Assembly: GCA_947303185.1 (NCBI GenBank)
Contig: CAMYXF010000014.1
Coordinates: 1-47,467 of the forward strand
Length of the DNA: 47,467 nucleotides
Reading direction: 5' to 3'
Source: an uncultured Clostridia bacterium
Lineage (GTDB): Bacteria > Bacillota > Clostridia > Saccharofermentanales > Saccharofermentanaceae
Shown here: one piece after another, positions 18,611 to 27,428 of the stretch
Layout: the number at the start of each line of letters is the position of its first letter
Position numbering within the stretch: position 1 is the first letter of the stretch
Program-made: the position numbers and the translations under genes
The notes under the pieces: generated by a model
The model's database searches: none
Told to the model about the DNA's origin: nothing
Seen by the model: only the letters and a program-made list of their open reading frames with translations

Positions 18611-20296
18611 TCAAGCATTATTCTCTACAAGAAATTTCTCGAACTCTTCAGCCGGTACCGGCTTCGAGAAATAGTAACCCTGGATTATCGTGCAGCCGAG
18701 TTTTTTCAATTCGAGATACTGCTCTTCAGTCTCAACGCCTTCTGCAATAACAGGCACTCCAAGGTAATCCGCAATATCGATTACGATGCTGATCATTCTC
18801 GTATCGTTCTGCTTGTCGAATGCATTTCTGATAAACATCATGTCGAGCTTTAATGCATCGATGGGAAGCTCTGAGATCATGTTAAGAGATGAATATCCTG
18901 AACCGAAGTCATCCATCTCGATGAAGAAACCGTGGTCTCTTAATTCCTTAACTCTGTCGACGATCTGGTCAGCGTCTCTTACATAAGCTGACTCTGTGAT
19001 CTCAAGATAAATGTCTTTTGAAGTCGTGCCTGTTTCTGATGTTATCTTCTCGAAAGTACCGACCAGCGCAGGATCGTACATCTCTGCGCGTGAGAGGTTA
19101 ACTGATACAGGAACGGAAACGCCCAGACGTTTTTTCCAGTCAGCAATGGTCTCAGCCGCACAACGCCAGATATATTCATCAAGCTGTGCGATAAGGCCAT
19201 CTTCTTCAAAGAGCGGTATGAACTTACCGGGAGATATCATTCCGAGTGTCGGATGGAACCATCTTACGAGCGCTTCTGCACTTGATAAGACAGGCTTATC
19301 TCCGGCAATATTGAACTTCGGCTGGAAGAATACCTTGAACTGCTTTTCAGCAAGCGCTTTAGGGAATTCATCAACGAGCTGTTCTGCAAAGAGTTCATTC
19401 TCCATCAATGACTCATCGAAAACGCTGACAAATACGGAGTAGTTATTTCTGATAAGATCTGCAGCAATCTTAGCACGGTCAAATCTGGCTCTGACATCAA
19501 GTTTCTTATCACATGAAGAATACACACCGATCCTGAGTTTTACTGAAGTCGGCATGTCGCAGCATACTTCAGAGACCTTATCGGTTATCGAAGTGTAGTC
19601 ATCACGATGGGTGCAATAGACTAAAAACGTATCGGCATTCTTTCTGCAGATAACGCAGTCAGACGCTGAGAATATCGTCATGAGACAGCCTGCGATCCTT
19701 CTTAATATCTCATCACCTTTTGCCATACCGAAGCGCTCATTGACGATATGAAAGTGATTGACGTCAAGGCAGAGAGCATCCATAACAGTGTTCGGATGAT
19801 ACTTATCGAACTGCTCGGCATAACGGTGGAAATACTCATAAGAATAAAGTCCCGTAAGATCATCACGTTCCGTCTCACTGATTATCTGACGGTCTTCAGC
19901 AAGCTCGATTGAGCGTGAAATCCTGGCTCTGATCACATCAGGCTGCGGATAAGGTTTAGGGATAAAATCAGCTGCACCGCGTACAAGGCTTTCTACCTCG
20001 GATGCCTGATCAGACGTCAGGACAATAACAGGAATTCCCTTAAGATCAGGATCTTCCTTCAATCGCGACAGAAGATCAAGGCCGTTGAGCTTGGGCATCA
20101 TGAGGTCCAGGAGAATGAGTGATAAGGTATTACGGTGCTTTTTTATCTCGTCATATGCCATCTCACCGTCTTCTGCCATCAGGACATCATATTCATCGCA
20201 TAAGATGTTATTCAGAAGTTCACGGTTGATCATCTCGTCATCTGCAACGAGGATATTGCGCTTACCATCTACATAAAGATCTGTTGAACGTTTCAT
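18611..20296 (-). CDS. Response regulator: REC + degenerate GGDEF + EAL (c-di-GMP phosphodiesterase)
   Basis: 561 residues. Receiver at 13-125 with phospho-acceptor D64 (LLDLMMP) and K113 (PKPY). The diguanylate-cyclase-like domain (about 140-290) has NADTF (220-224) in place of GGDEF, so it cannot be an active cyclase and may act as a regulatory module. The EAL domain (about 305-555) keeps its catalytic residues: E341-A-L, N400, E432, D462-D463, K483 and E519. It should hydrolyse c-di-GMP to pGpG, with activity set by phosphorylation of the receiver. First gene of the three-gene signalling operon, with an extended -10 promoter upstream. Confidence 0.93.
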   Translation of the reverse strand: MKRSTDLYVDGKRNILVADDEMINRELLNNILCDEYDVLMAEDGEMAYDEIKKHRNTLSLILLDLMMPKLNGLDLLSRLKEDPDLKGIPVIVLTSDQASEVESLVRGAADFIPKPYPQPDVIRARISRSIELAEDRQIISETERDDLTGLYSYEYFHRYAEQFDKYHPNTVMDALCLDVNHFHIVNERFGMAKGDEILRRIAGCLMTIFSASDCVICRKNADTFLVYCTHRDDYTSITDKVSEVCCDMPTSVKLRIGVYSSCDKKLDVRARFDRAKIAADLIRNNYSVFVSVFDESLMENELFAEQLVDEFPKALAEKQFKVFFQPKFNIAGDKPVLSSAEALVRWFHPTLGMISPGKFIPLFEEDGLIAQLDEYIWRCAAETIADWKKRLGVSVPVSVNLSRAEMYDPALVGTFEKITSETGTTSKDIYLEITESAYVRDADQIVDRVKELRDHGFFIEMDDFGSGYSSLNMISELPIDALKLDMMFIRNAFDKQNDTRMISIVIDIADYLGVPVIAEGVETEEQYLELKKLGCTIIQGYYFSKPVPAEEFEKFLVENNA

Positions 20297-20352
20297 TTAG
20301 GGATCTCCCTGTAATGATTTTCTAGCTCATATGGAGAGCAAACCTGTACCCT

Positions 20353-20364
20353 AAAATTATATCA
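20353..20364 (-). promoter_or_regulatory. Extended -10 promoter of the phosphorelay operon
   Basis: On the minus strand TGATATAAT, with TATAAT at 20361-20356, about 60 bases before the start at 20296 and followed by a leader. No convincing -35. Bases 20297-20435 otherwise hold nothing I can name. Confidence 0.6.
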
Positions 20365-20435
20365 CGAATATTTGATATTATGAGTTACTTGCTTATAAAT
20401 AACTTGTAAATAAGAAGAAGTGACTTACTAGGAAA

Positions 20436-20885
20436 TCAAAGCTTATACTGCATGAAGTTGCCGTTTTTAACGAAGCCGAAGTCCTGATAAAGCAAAACGC
20501 CCATGTCGGACGCTGTGATCTGTACAGCTCCGCAGCCATATGCTCTTGCTTCTTCCACGACCATGGATAGCAGCTTCTTAGCTATTCCCTGTCTCCTGTA
20601 GTTATTGTCCGTATACATGCTTGAAAGAAGCCCAAGCTTTCCGCTCGGGCAACCGAAATACGGCGGTTTCTCAACAAAAGACATGCCGCTCGTGCCGACG
20701 ATCTTATCGCCATCTACGGCAACATATGAGACGAATGTACCATCTGCCATGTGTCTGTCGTAATAATCCACAAGAGCAGGCTTAAGATCGAAATCTTCAG
20801 TTGCACCCTCTTCGCGCAGCTGGTTGATCCTGAGCCTTATGAACTCATCAAGGTCTTTCTTTTCAAGTCTTCTATATTCGATCAT
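20436..20885 (-). CDS. GNAT family N-acetyltransferase
   Basis: 149 residues, one GNAT domain. The acetyl-CoA binding signature is NNYRRQGIAKKLL (about residues 93-105), followed by the usual C-terminal LLYQDFGFVKNG strand-helix pair. The substrate is unknown; the N-terminal half (LEKKDLDEFIRLR) is typical of acetyltransferases acting on small amines or peptides. The ATG overlaps the stop of the TerB-like gene (ATGA), so the two are translationally coupled. Confidence 0.9.
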   Translation of the reverse strand: MIEYRRLEKKDLDEFIRLRINQLREEGATEDFDLKPALVDYYDRHMADGTFVSYVAVDGDKIVGTSGMSFVEKPPYFGCPSGKLGLLSSMYTDNNYRRQGIAKKLLSMVVEEARAYGCGAVQITASDMGVLLYQDFGFVKNGNFMQYKL

Positions 20886-21283
20886 TCTTCGAGTACTTCA
20901 CCTATTTTTCTGTATGTATCGTAGATCGTCTTTACGCTCTGCTCGAGAACTTCCCTGATGTCACCTGCAATATCAAGGCCTGCGCTTACTTCGTCAAGGA
21001 CAGCCTTTTCCTTATCATCGAATTCTGTATCTGCATATGCCACGCCGAAAAGCTCGAAATAAACGATCTTGCGGCTTCTTAAGCTGCTTGACTTGATGCT
21101 TTCAATCTCTTTTTTTACGTCAACCAAGGATGCATCGATAAATGCGAAGTTAACGCCCATCTCCTCGTTGTACTGATTAAGGATAGATACTTCTTCCATT
21201 ACTCTGCCGTCAACAGACGCCAGAACGTTAGCTATATTCCAGAAAGCCTTCTTCTCTTCCATTGTTAATTCATCAAGTAACAT
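20882..21283 (-). CDS. TerB-like helical protein
   Basis: 133 residues, all helical in appearance. The segments NVLASVDGRVMEEE-like (about residues 19-31) and VAYADTEFDDKEKAVLDEV (about 76-94) match the repeated acidic helix pattern of the TerB/TerB-like superfamily, which includes tellurite-resistance and metal-linked stress proteins. There are no other ter genes in the window, so a tellurite role is not implied. AGGAGG lies 6 bases before the ATG. It is coupled to the GNAT gene downstream. Confidence 0.55.
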   Translation of the reverse strand: MLLDELTMEEKKAFWNIANVLASVDGRVMEEVSILNQYNEEMGVNFAFIDASLVDVKKEIESIKSSSLRSRKIVYFELFGVAYADTEFDDKEKAVLDEVSAGLDIAGDIREVLEQSVKTIYDTYRKIGEVLEE

Positions 21284-21333
21284 ATATATCCTCCTGATTA
21301 TTCCATTAATCCACTGACAATTATATCATTCGG

Positions 21334-21951
21334 TTATCCGAATTCTTTTCTGAACTCGGCTATCAGCCTTTTTCTTTCTTCGATATCATCTGAGTAATAC
21401 TTTATAATCATCGCTTTTTCTTCATCAGTTAGATCAAAAGAGAAAAGCTTTCTTCTAAAGCCTTTTAAGTACATGATTCCGTCTTCAACCACGCGCAGTT
21501 CAAACGAATCAATGTCACAAACATAAAGATCACAAAGGAAGTCATATATCTTCTTGTCTTCCTTATCAAGATCCTGCACAACAAGCGCAGCATATGAAGT
21601 GTGTTCTTTCTTCATTACTATGTTGGTCTTAATGATCTCTAGACAATCCGGATCACCGTTTATCTTGTAAAGGGCATACATCAACTGAACGCACATGCGG
21701 CTCGGGATCTTACATCCTGAGACCATTTCTTCTATTTTCTCAACGGGCTGATAATATTTCAGCCTGGGAAGATAGTACGTCATATCCACATCACCAACTT
21801 GGAATCTTCTCCAAATGATGTCTTCTATCTCTTCTCTCTCCCAATCGTATATCTCATCGAGCAGAAGACTTGGAATACCAGACCTTCTTCTGTCTACCGA
21901 CGGTCCGTTTATAAGATCAATGAAATATGTGTACATTTCACTGTGTTCCAT
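21334..21951 (-). CDS. Hypothetical soluble protein
   Basis: 205 residues, no signal peptide or membrane segment. I do not recognise the family. The sequence is helical with a HEAT-like rhythm of short helices (for example QLMYALYKINGDPDCLEIIK and SYAALVVQDLDKEDKKIYDF), as in immunity or scaffold proteins, but no motif proves this. It begins after AGAGGG and lies 50 bases upstream of the TerB-like gene, with which it may share a transcript. Confidence 0.6.
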   Translation of the reverse strand: MEHSEMYTYFIDLINGPSVDRRRSGIPSLLLDEIYDWEREEIEDIIWRRFQVGDVDMTYYLPRLKYYQPVEKIEEMVSGCKIPSRMCVQLMYALYKINGDPDCLEIIKTNIVMKKEHTSYAALVVQDLDKEDKKIYDFLCDLYVCDIDSFELRVVEDGIMYLKGFRRKLFSFDLTDEEKAMIIKYYSDDIEERKRLIAEFRKEFG

Positions 21952-22059
21952 TTTCTGCCCTCTTTACTCAGGCCGCATATTCATGCAGCCACAGATAGTT
22001 TAATCAGGTAGATATTAAAATATTATCCCGGAACTTACAATGTATGAATATCCGCCCGC

Positions 22060-22587
22060 TCACACAGAATCAAACACTTCAACCGGCATAGTATGCACGG
22101 GCTCATCAGATAAGCTTACCAGAGTGATCATCAAACCGTCATCTTCAATGAACCACATTGCAACAGCAGAGTAATCCACATTATCTTCTGAATACTGATT
22201 CATGTAGCAATTTAATTGCGGCTCAACACCATGTACTGTCAGATCCTGGTTACTGTCAATAAAACAGTCTATTTCTGTCGTTCCCTCATAGAAATAAGGT
22301 GTTCCAATATCTTTAAATTCTTCGGTCTTTAATACTTTTATATTCCACAAGACTTCGCCCTCATAAAAACCGACAAATCCGCGATGTGTATCAGTATCGA
22401 TAATATACTGAACTTCTTCTACGCCTTCCGGAATAGAAGGACTAAAACCATATTCTTTCTCGAATTCCTCTGCTGTTACTTCTATTTCAGGACTCGGCCT
22501 ATCGATCAGCCTTTCATTACCTGACGAACAACCTGTAAGCATGATAGCAAGCGCCGAAAAGAGTGCAACAGTCTTAACTTTCAACAT
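22060..22587 (-). CDS. Secreted lipoprotein of unknown function
   Basis: 175 residues. Signal peptide with lipobox LTGC, lipidated cysteine C20. The mature part starts with an acidic segment (EIEVTAEEFEKEYGF) and has alternating strands, with no recognisable catalytic motif. An ATG five codons upstream (22602) lacks a ribosome binding site; GGGG precedes the chosen ATG. Flanked by small gaps without clear promoter or terminator. Confidence 0.65.
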   Translation of the reverse strand: MLKVKTVALFSALAIMLTGCSSGNERLIDRPSPEIEVTAEEFEKEYGFSPSIPEGVEEVQYIIDTDTHRGFVGFYEGEVLWNIKVLKTEEFKDIGTPYFYEGTTEIDCFIDSNQDLTVHGVEPQLNCYMNQYSEDNVDYSAVAMWFIEDDGLMITLVSLSDEPVHTMPVEVFDSV

Positions 22588-22694
22588 AAAACAAAACCCC
22601 ATATAGAATTTACTGTGCCATGCAAATAACAGGCATTTGCTTAGCCTCAGTTACTATAAATACAGTTTTAAGAAATGTTTTGTTGCAGGAAATC

Positions 22695-23579
22695 TTATTC
22701 CTGACTGACGCTGTTCACGAATTCCATTATCTCTTCTTTAGAAATCTCAGGAACTCTCAATCTCTCAGCATCAAACTGCGTTGCACCCTTCTGCTTAACG
22801 AACTCTATGAATTGTCTGTATGAATAGTGACCGTCTACGACTTTCTTTTCTTCAAAGATGAAAAACCTAATAAACGCCTTATCGATACTCTGAACATTCA
22901 TATTGAGGAAGTTTCTCGGATTAGCCGGGAAAAGGCTCTCGCAGTTTGAAGTCAGCGTATAGAAAGCCAGGATCTTATTGCTCTTATCCTTGAACAAGGA
23001 AGGCTTTGCATAGTAAAGGTCTGTATTTTGCATTGCATGAATCGTTGCCTCAAAATCATCGAGCGAAGTGCATGTCTTATACTTTTCTCTATGCTCATCA
23101 TCCACATACCAGGGGAACATCGCCAAAGTCAGAATATAATTCATGCTATCGTTTTTAGCACAACCTTCATTAAGCTTCTGTGTCGAAAACTCGATCATCT
23201 GAGGTATCGCACTCTCTAATGATGCAGTTGTATAGTCTTTATTCTCTTCCTCACAGTGGAAAGAAGCTTTTCCAAACTGTCTTTCAACTTCTTTTACTAC
23301 ATTAACGAAATCCTTTATTTCAGCAGCAGTCGTCGGGATATTGTAGTTTACTGTTATCTCGCCTTTACCGACGTTCCTGGCATCAAAGAAGATGCCTCTG
23401 CCGATACGTGAGGGATTGTATAAGATTGCAGTTCCGTTATTGGATTTGCCCATATCCATGACATAGAAATCATTGTATGAACCGTGCTGCAGCTTGCACT
23501 CACGGAGAAGCGCACCAAAATCAATGGCCTTAGCCTTATTAAACAAACCCTTGCTCTGAATCTTCAATGTAAATGCCAT
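22695..23579 (-). CDS. DUF4299-like protein
   Basis: 294 residues, cytoplasmic. The N-terminus (AFTLKIQSKGLFNKAKAIDF) and overall layout resemble DUF4299, a family of unknown function in Clostridia and Streptococci; I rely on memory of that family, so the name is tentative. No catalytic motif is evident. AAGGAG is 5 bases before the ATG. It follows the small membrane protein 23601-24107 by 21 bases and probably belongs to the same transcript. Confidence 0.55.
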   Translation of the reverse strand: MAFTLKIQSKGLFNKAKAIDFGALLRECKLQHGSYNDFYVMDMGKSNNGTAILYNPSRIGRGIFFDARNVGKGEITVNYNIPTTAAEIKDFVNVVKEVERQFGKASFHCEEENKDYTTASLESAIPQMIEFSTQKLNEGCAKNDSMNYILTLAMFPWYVDDEHREKYKTCTSLDDFEATIHAMQNTDLYYAKPSLFKDKSNKILAFYTLTSNCESLFPANPRNFLNMNVQSIDKAFIRFFIFEEKKVVDGHYSYRQFIEFVKQKGATQFDAERLRVPEISKEEIMEFVNSVSQE

Positions 23580-23600
23580 AAAAATCTCCTTGCTTATTTC

Positions 23601-24107
23601 TTAGAATCCGCGCCTCGGATAAATACCCTTTTCGCGCTTCTTAGCCTCTACAACACAACCTGTTAAAACACCTGTAGACATTATCAGTGCGAACGTCGCA
23701 AACAGAAATGCAAAGTAAAGTTTTCCGGTGAGAGTATTATGCCCGATACCATTAACATTAGAATAAAGCCTTCCGTCAGCTCCAAGATAGACTTCAACCG
23801 TCATATTAGATCCGGCATACGCTTTGTATTTGGGGAATTCGGAATCGGTAACGTTAACCAGTTTATACTCTTTGTTGTTATAGTTAACATAAACATCATT
23901 GCCGATTTTGGCATCGTAAGCACTGTTTACCCTGACGTTTACCACCTGATAATCCGGATCAACAGCGTCAAGTTTAAACCAGAACACAACAGTAAGCGGA
24001 AGTAATACAGCCAACAGAATTCCGGATATTATGCTTAACTTAAAATACGTCTTTTTATGACGTATATAATGATCATTCATATCGATTTTGTTCTGGTTAT
24101 CAGTCAT
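23601..24107 (-). CDS. Two-helix membrane protein (DUF3592-like)
   Basis: 168 residues. Membrane helices at about residues 23-47 and 130-152 flank an extracellular beta-rich domain (about 50-125) that contains VYVNYNNKEYKLVNV and SNMTVEVYLGADGRLYSN. This layout is that of DUF3592 proteins, common in Firmicutes and of unknown role. The ATG overlaps the GNAT gene stop (ATGA). Confidence 0.6.
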   Translation of the reverse strand: MTDNQNKIDMNDHYIRHKKTYFKLSIISGILLAVLLPLTVVFWFKLDAVDPDYQVVNVRVNSAYDAKIGNDVYVNYNNKEYKLVNVTDSEFPKYKAYAGSNMTVEVYLGADGRLYSNVNGIGHNTLTGKLYFAFLFATFALIMSTGVLTGCVVEAKKREKGIYPRRGF

Positions 24108-24565
24108 CTTACCATCCGCACTTTATATTCAGGCGTGCCCTCTTCAAGCTGTTTGGTATCAGTAACATTAAAGCCGTGAGCCTCATAAAACCTGATCGCA
24201 GATGTATTCTTTTCGAGCACCCAAAGGCAGTTAGCATCATGCTCAGACTTCGCAAATTCGATAAGTTCAGCTCCAATGCCCTGTCCCTGAAAGAAATGCT
24301 CTACATATAGCTCAACGATCTCTTTATCAACAATACGGATAAGTCCTTTAACAATACCATCTGCTTCATAAACCCAAATGTTATTAAGGATCTCGGGTGC
24401 AGAATACTCTTCAGCAACAGGTAAAACCTGAATCTCTCCAAAGGAAACTGAATCATCGTGAAAAATAGAATGGTAATTCATCCTCTTAACAAATACCAGT
24501 ATCTCAGCAATTCTGGATATATCTTTAATTGTTGCTTTTCTGATCAAAAAGTTTTTTAAGTCCAT
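24104..24565 (-). CDS. GNAT family N-acetyltransferase
   Basis: 153 residues. The acetyl-CoA loop is FFQGQGIGAELIEFA, followed by FYEAHGFNVTDT, both diagnostic of GNAT enzymes. The substrate is unknown. AGGA stands 5 bases before the chosen ATG; a GTG four codons upstream lacks suitable spacing. It overlaps the next membrane-protein gene by 4 bases and follows another GNAT gene by 33 bases. Confidence 0.88.
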   Translation of the reverse strand: MDLKNFLIRKATIKDISRIAEILVFVKRMNYHSIFHDDSVSFGEIQVLPVAEEYSAPEILNNIWVYEADGIVKGLIRIVDKEIVELYVEHFFQGQGIGAELIEFAKSEHDANCLWVLEKNTSAIRFYEAHGFNVTDTKQLEEGTPEYKVRMVR

Positions 24566-24598
24566 CACATTCCTCACATATATTTCTTTCAGGGGAAA

Positions 24599-25366
24599 TT
24601 ATACATTCATTTCTTCAACTACTGAAACAGGCTTAACTGTCATTTCAACCCAGGCCGGAATCAGTCCGCACTTAATGGCATTTCTTACAGATCTGACATT
24701 CGACCAGGCGGTGCAGTAAAACGGAATCTTACCGCGATTTAATATCTCTAATGCAAGTTTCGATGTTATTGATGAAGCAATGCCCTTTCGTCTGTATTCA
24801 GGCAGGACATCAACCCCTATCTGCCACATCTGCTCTGCATCAGCAGAACATCCTGCAAGTCCGATAAGCTTCCCGTTATCATATGCACCGACAGCAAGCA
24901 TATCCAGATGTTTTCTGTCACAGCAAAGTGCGTTAGGCCATTCCGGACAATACAAATCGTCAAACTGGCCTTTCTCCAATATGCGAAGTCCATACTCACA
25001 CGGCAGTTCGGTCAATCTGTTAAGATCCGGCAGATAATACTCAGCCATAAAGCATGCAGTCATGCCCAAAGGCTCCAGTCTTTCGTTAAGCCAACGCATA
25101 TTCGGCGTTTCAAAGCAGTGATAAAACTTAAACTTTGAAATATACTCTTTTACTATCTCTGTTATTTCTTCAGTTGCAGCAGCAACGACATTATTCCCAT
25201 AAGATATGAAGTTGCATCCTATAGGAAGTTTATAGTAATTCTTGGATTTCTCACCAAGTTTAAAAGGCACCACCCTGTTATCGTCAGCAAGAAAATCTGC
25301 AACTGTACAACCTATATCTTCAGCAGACTGCTGCATGGCAATCTGCAGTACTTCTTTATTCGTCAT
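24599..25366 (-). CDS. GNAT acetyltransferase, two-domain form
   Basis: 255 residues, longer than a simple GNAT. The N-terminal half resembles the GNAT_acetyltran (PF12746) type, and the C-terminal half has the CoA loop LPEYRRKGIASSITSKLA with a following FYCTAWSNVRSVRNA segment. Substrate unknown. The ATG at 25366 follows GGGG by 7 bases; a TTG one codon upstream is possible. It is 12 bases downstream of the small gene 25379-25615. Confidence 0.82.
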   Translation of the reverse strand: MTNKEVLQIAMQQSAEDIGCTVADFLADDNRVVPFKLGEKSKNYYKLPIGCNFISYGNNVVAAATEEITEIVKEYISKFKFYHCFETPNMRWLNERLEPLGMTACFMAEYYLPDLNRLTELPCEYGLRILEKGQFDDLYCPEWPNALCCDRKHLDMLAVGAYDNGKLIGLAGCSADAEQMWQIGVDVLPEYRRKGIASSITSKLALEILNRGKIPFYCTAWSNVRSVRNAIKCGLIPAWVEMTVKPVSVVEEMNV

Positions 25367-25378
25367 CAATTATCCCCT

Positions 25379-25615
25379 TTAAACTTCTGCTATATCAAAG
25401 ATATATCTGAATTCCAAAAGATCAGAAGAGTCCTTCTCCTGGCCATCAAGTTCATCTTTCAAAGAATTGTTTCTGTCAATTATGAAAAATATAATCCGGC
25501 ATCCGTACTCTTTGGCTTTGGGCATAAAATATTCAGCAACCCATTTTGTATCAAGCGGATTATCTTCAAACCCGTCTCTGGTATCAGCAACGTAATTACA
25601 GCCGTATAGAATCAT
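25379..25615 (-). CDS. Small hypothetical protein (78 aa)
   Basis: I do not recognise it. The ATG at 25615 overlaps the stop of the preceding GNAT gene (ATGA), which supports translation. The sequence has an alpha/beta look (ILYGCNYVAD, then CRIIFFIIDRNNSLKDEL) and may be a fragment of a larger enzyme or a small partner of the acetyltransferases. An in-frame ATG six codons upstream lies inside the GNAT gene. Confidence 0.5.
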   Translation of the reverse strand: MILYGCNYVADTRDGFEDNPLDTKWVAEYFMPKAKEYGCRIIFFIIDRNNSLKDELDGQEKDSSDLLEFRYIFDIAEV

Positions 25616-26118
25616 ATCCCCTTCTGATACCATTTCAGGTCATACCATCTGTCGAACTTCTTGCCGATATTCTTAAAATATGCTGCTTCAGAATATCCCT
25701 GGCTCATATGGAACAGGCTGCTTGCATGAGTCAGATATTCATCCTCAGGCTCACAGTAAGCTGAGCCGGCCAGCAGATTAACAATGCCCATATCTTTGAG
25801 TTTTGGCTCAATCGCTTTGTACATCGCTGATCCTAATCCCTGTCTGCGATAATCCTTATCCACATATATGGACATCGCTGCAGTCCACGAATATGCAGTG
25901 CGTGAACTGTATTCTCCTGCATAAACATAGCCGACTATCTTATCGTCAATAAGGCAGACCAGATACGGATACTTTGATGTTATCTTCTCTATCCTCTGTC
26001 TGAACTCTTCTACTGTCGGAACTTCATATTCAAATGAAACTGCCGTATTCAGAACGTAGTGAGAATAAATCTCAACCAAACGCTCTGCATCTTCAGTCTG
26101 TACATCTCTGATAACCAA
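25612..26118 (-). CDS. GNAT N-acetyltransferase, phosphinothricin/Pat-like
   Basis: 168 residues. The start IRDVQTEDAERLVEIYSHYV, the EFRQRIEKI helix, and the CoA loop DKDYRRQGLGSAMY are the pattern of phosphinothricin/methionine-sulfoximine acetyltransferases. The real substrate may be methionine sulfoxide or sulfone-type amino acids. The TTG at 26118 has GAGGAG 7 bases before it and aligns with the family N-terminus. A GTG at 26172 gives 18 more residues that do not fit the family and overlaps the upstream gene. Confidence 0.82.
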   Translation of the reverse strand: MVIRDVQTEDAERLVEIYSHYVLNTAVSFEYEVPTVEEFRQRIEKITSKYPYLVCLIDDKIVGYVYAGEYSSRTAYSWTAAMSIYVDKDYRRQGLGSAMYKAIEPKLKDMGIVNLLAGSAYCEPEDEYLTHASSLFHMSQGYSEAAYFKNIGKKFDRWYDLKWYQKGI

Positions 26119-26161
26119 ATAGAATCTCCTCTTTTCGTATTTAATAAGGCTTTGGGTTTCC

Positions 26162-26566
26162 TTAATAATCACGTTGTATAAGTCCGGCTATGACTCCGAC
26201 TATAAAAGTGCCCATCATCACCGAAGTTATGATTATTCCCGCAATGGCATAGCCTCTGCCCGGTTCTTTCGTTTTATTGCATTTAATAAGACCAATAAGG
26301 GATATGATAAAAAATACCGGCGAAGTTGATCCCATCATAACGATTGATGACAAAGCCCCGTAAAAACCGACAAGGCACATAACATTGTTCTTAGTCGAAT
26401 GAGTAGGTACGATCGGCACAACTGCAGGTGAAGGCTGAATAGGCTGACCAGGTTGAACGGGCTGGACCGGAACAGCATCATAATTTTCAGGACGAAAACG
26501 CAAACCGCATTCTGAGCAAAATCTTGCATTATCATCATTCTGGGCTCCGCATTTACAACAATACAT
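26162..26566 (-). CDS. Zinc ribbon + Pro/Gln linker + DUF4190-like membrane protein
   Basis: 134 residues. The zinc ribbon is C3-x2-C6 and C17-x2-C20 (YCCKCG, FCSECG), cytoplasmic. A Gln/Pro/Val linker (VPVQPVQPGQPIQP) follows, then two membrane helices (about 64-92 and 104-128) separated by the conserved KCNKTKEPGRGYAIAG turn of DUF4190. Function unknown. A longer relative with an added extracellular domain is encoded at 28639-30135. AAGGAGG precedes the ATG. Confidence 0.75.
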   Translation of the reverse strand: MYCCKCGAQNDDNARFCSECGLRFRPENYDAVPVQPVQPGQPIQPSPAVVPIVPTHSTKNNVMCLVGFYGALSSIVMMGSTSPVFFIISLIGLIKCNKTKEPGRGYAIAGIIITSVMMGTFIVGVIAGLIQRDY

Positions 26567-26577
26567 ATTATGCCTCC

Positions 26578-27372
26578 TTAATTATTCTCATTAAGCATCT
26601 GAAGCTTATCCTCTGCAATCTTTCTATATTTCGTGTCACCGCCTAATTCATATGCAACCTTAAAATATTCTTTTGCACTTTCAGAGTCGCCCTTCAAGAT
26701 AAGCACTCTGCCTATCGCACATGAATAACTGACTTTGGTTAAGGGATAAAGAGGCTTAATCGTATCAAGCATTTTCTTATAATGCTCAACAGCACCTTCA
26801 TAATCGCCGTTTTTTATCCTGATGGCATATTCGAAATTCTTAAGGCTTATCTCAAAATTCTCCCTGCTTTTTTGATTCCTTATTCCTGGAAGCTGTTTTC
26901 GAAGCTCTGCCATCTCAGCTTCAGCCAAAGCAACATCTCCTTTGTTCAGGTAATAATCGATCATGCACTCACGGCGCACAATCAAATATGATTTGAGTTT
27001 GATATTCTGGCAGCAGTCATAAACCGCATCGTAATTATCAATAACAGCATAACCTTTAGCGAGCATAAAGTAATATGGAGTGGTTGCAGAAGGTTTTGTC
27101 TGTTTCTCAAACAGTTTCTTCAGACTATTAATATAATTATTTGCCTGGCATTCATTGATGAGGACTGTTACTTCTTTTGAAAGTTTTTTACTTGTAAGAG
27201 TAGTAAAAACCATAGCATCAATAATGACTACAATTAATGCCGCCATAAGATTCAGGATCGGGAAATACCATTCGCCGTTCCAGAACAGGAACAATGAAGC
27301 AACCATGCATATAATCGTAATGATTCCTATGCACCAATACCCAACATGGAATTTTTTATATATCGAAATCAT
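26578..27372 (-). CDS. Membrane-anchored TPR protein
   Basis: 264 residues. Two N-terminal membrane helices (about residues 10-55) are followed by cytoplasmic helical repeats of TPR type from about 70 to 260 (for example YYFMLAKGYAVIDNYDAVYDC, NGDYEGAVEHYKKML and KGDSESAKEYFKVAYELGGD). Probably a scaffold for protein-protein contacts at the membrane. The ATG at 27372 has GGGAG 8 bases upstream; the TTG at 27393 is less likely. Only 11 bases separate it from the zinc-ribbon gene downstream. Confidence 0.75.
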   Translation of the reverse strand: MISIYKKFHVGYWCIGIITIICMVASLFLFWNGEWYFPILNLMAALIVVIIDAMVFTTLTSKKLSKEVTVLINECQANNYINSLKKLFEKQTKPSATTPYYFMLAKGYAVIDNYDAVYDCCQNIKLKSYLIVRRECMIDYYLNKGDVALAEAEMAELRKQLPGIRNQKSRENFEISLKNFEYAIRIKNGDYEGAVEHYKKMLDTIKPLYPLTKVSYSCAIGRVLILKGDSESAKEYFKVAYELGGDTKYRKIAEDKLQMLNENN

Positions 27373-27428
27373 ATAAGCAACTCCCAAATTCAACTGACTA
27401 ATTTTTCTATCTTATCCCTATTGCAATT

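Noticed and set aside
18611..20296. Dual diguanylate cyclase / phosphodiesterase
   Set aside because: The GGDEF site is NADTF and cannot be catalytic; only the EAL domain keeps its residues.
20882..21283. Tellurite resistance operon
   Set aside because: One TerB-like gene is not enough; no TerC, TerD, TerZ or other ter genes are present nearby.
22622..22640. Terminator GCAAAT / ATTTGC after gene 22695-23579
   Set aside because: The stem is only 6 bp with no T-run on the minus strand.
26118..26172. GTG start at 26172 for the Pat-like GNAT
   Set aside because: The extra 18 residues do not fit the family N-terminus, overlap the zinc-ribbon gene, and have no ribosome binding site, unlike the TTG at 26118 with GAGGAG.
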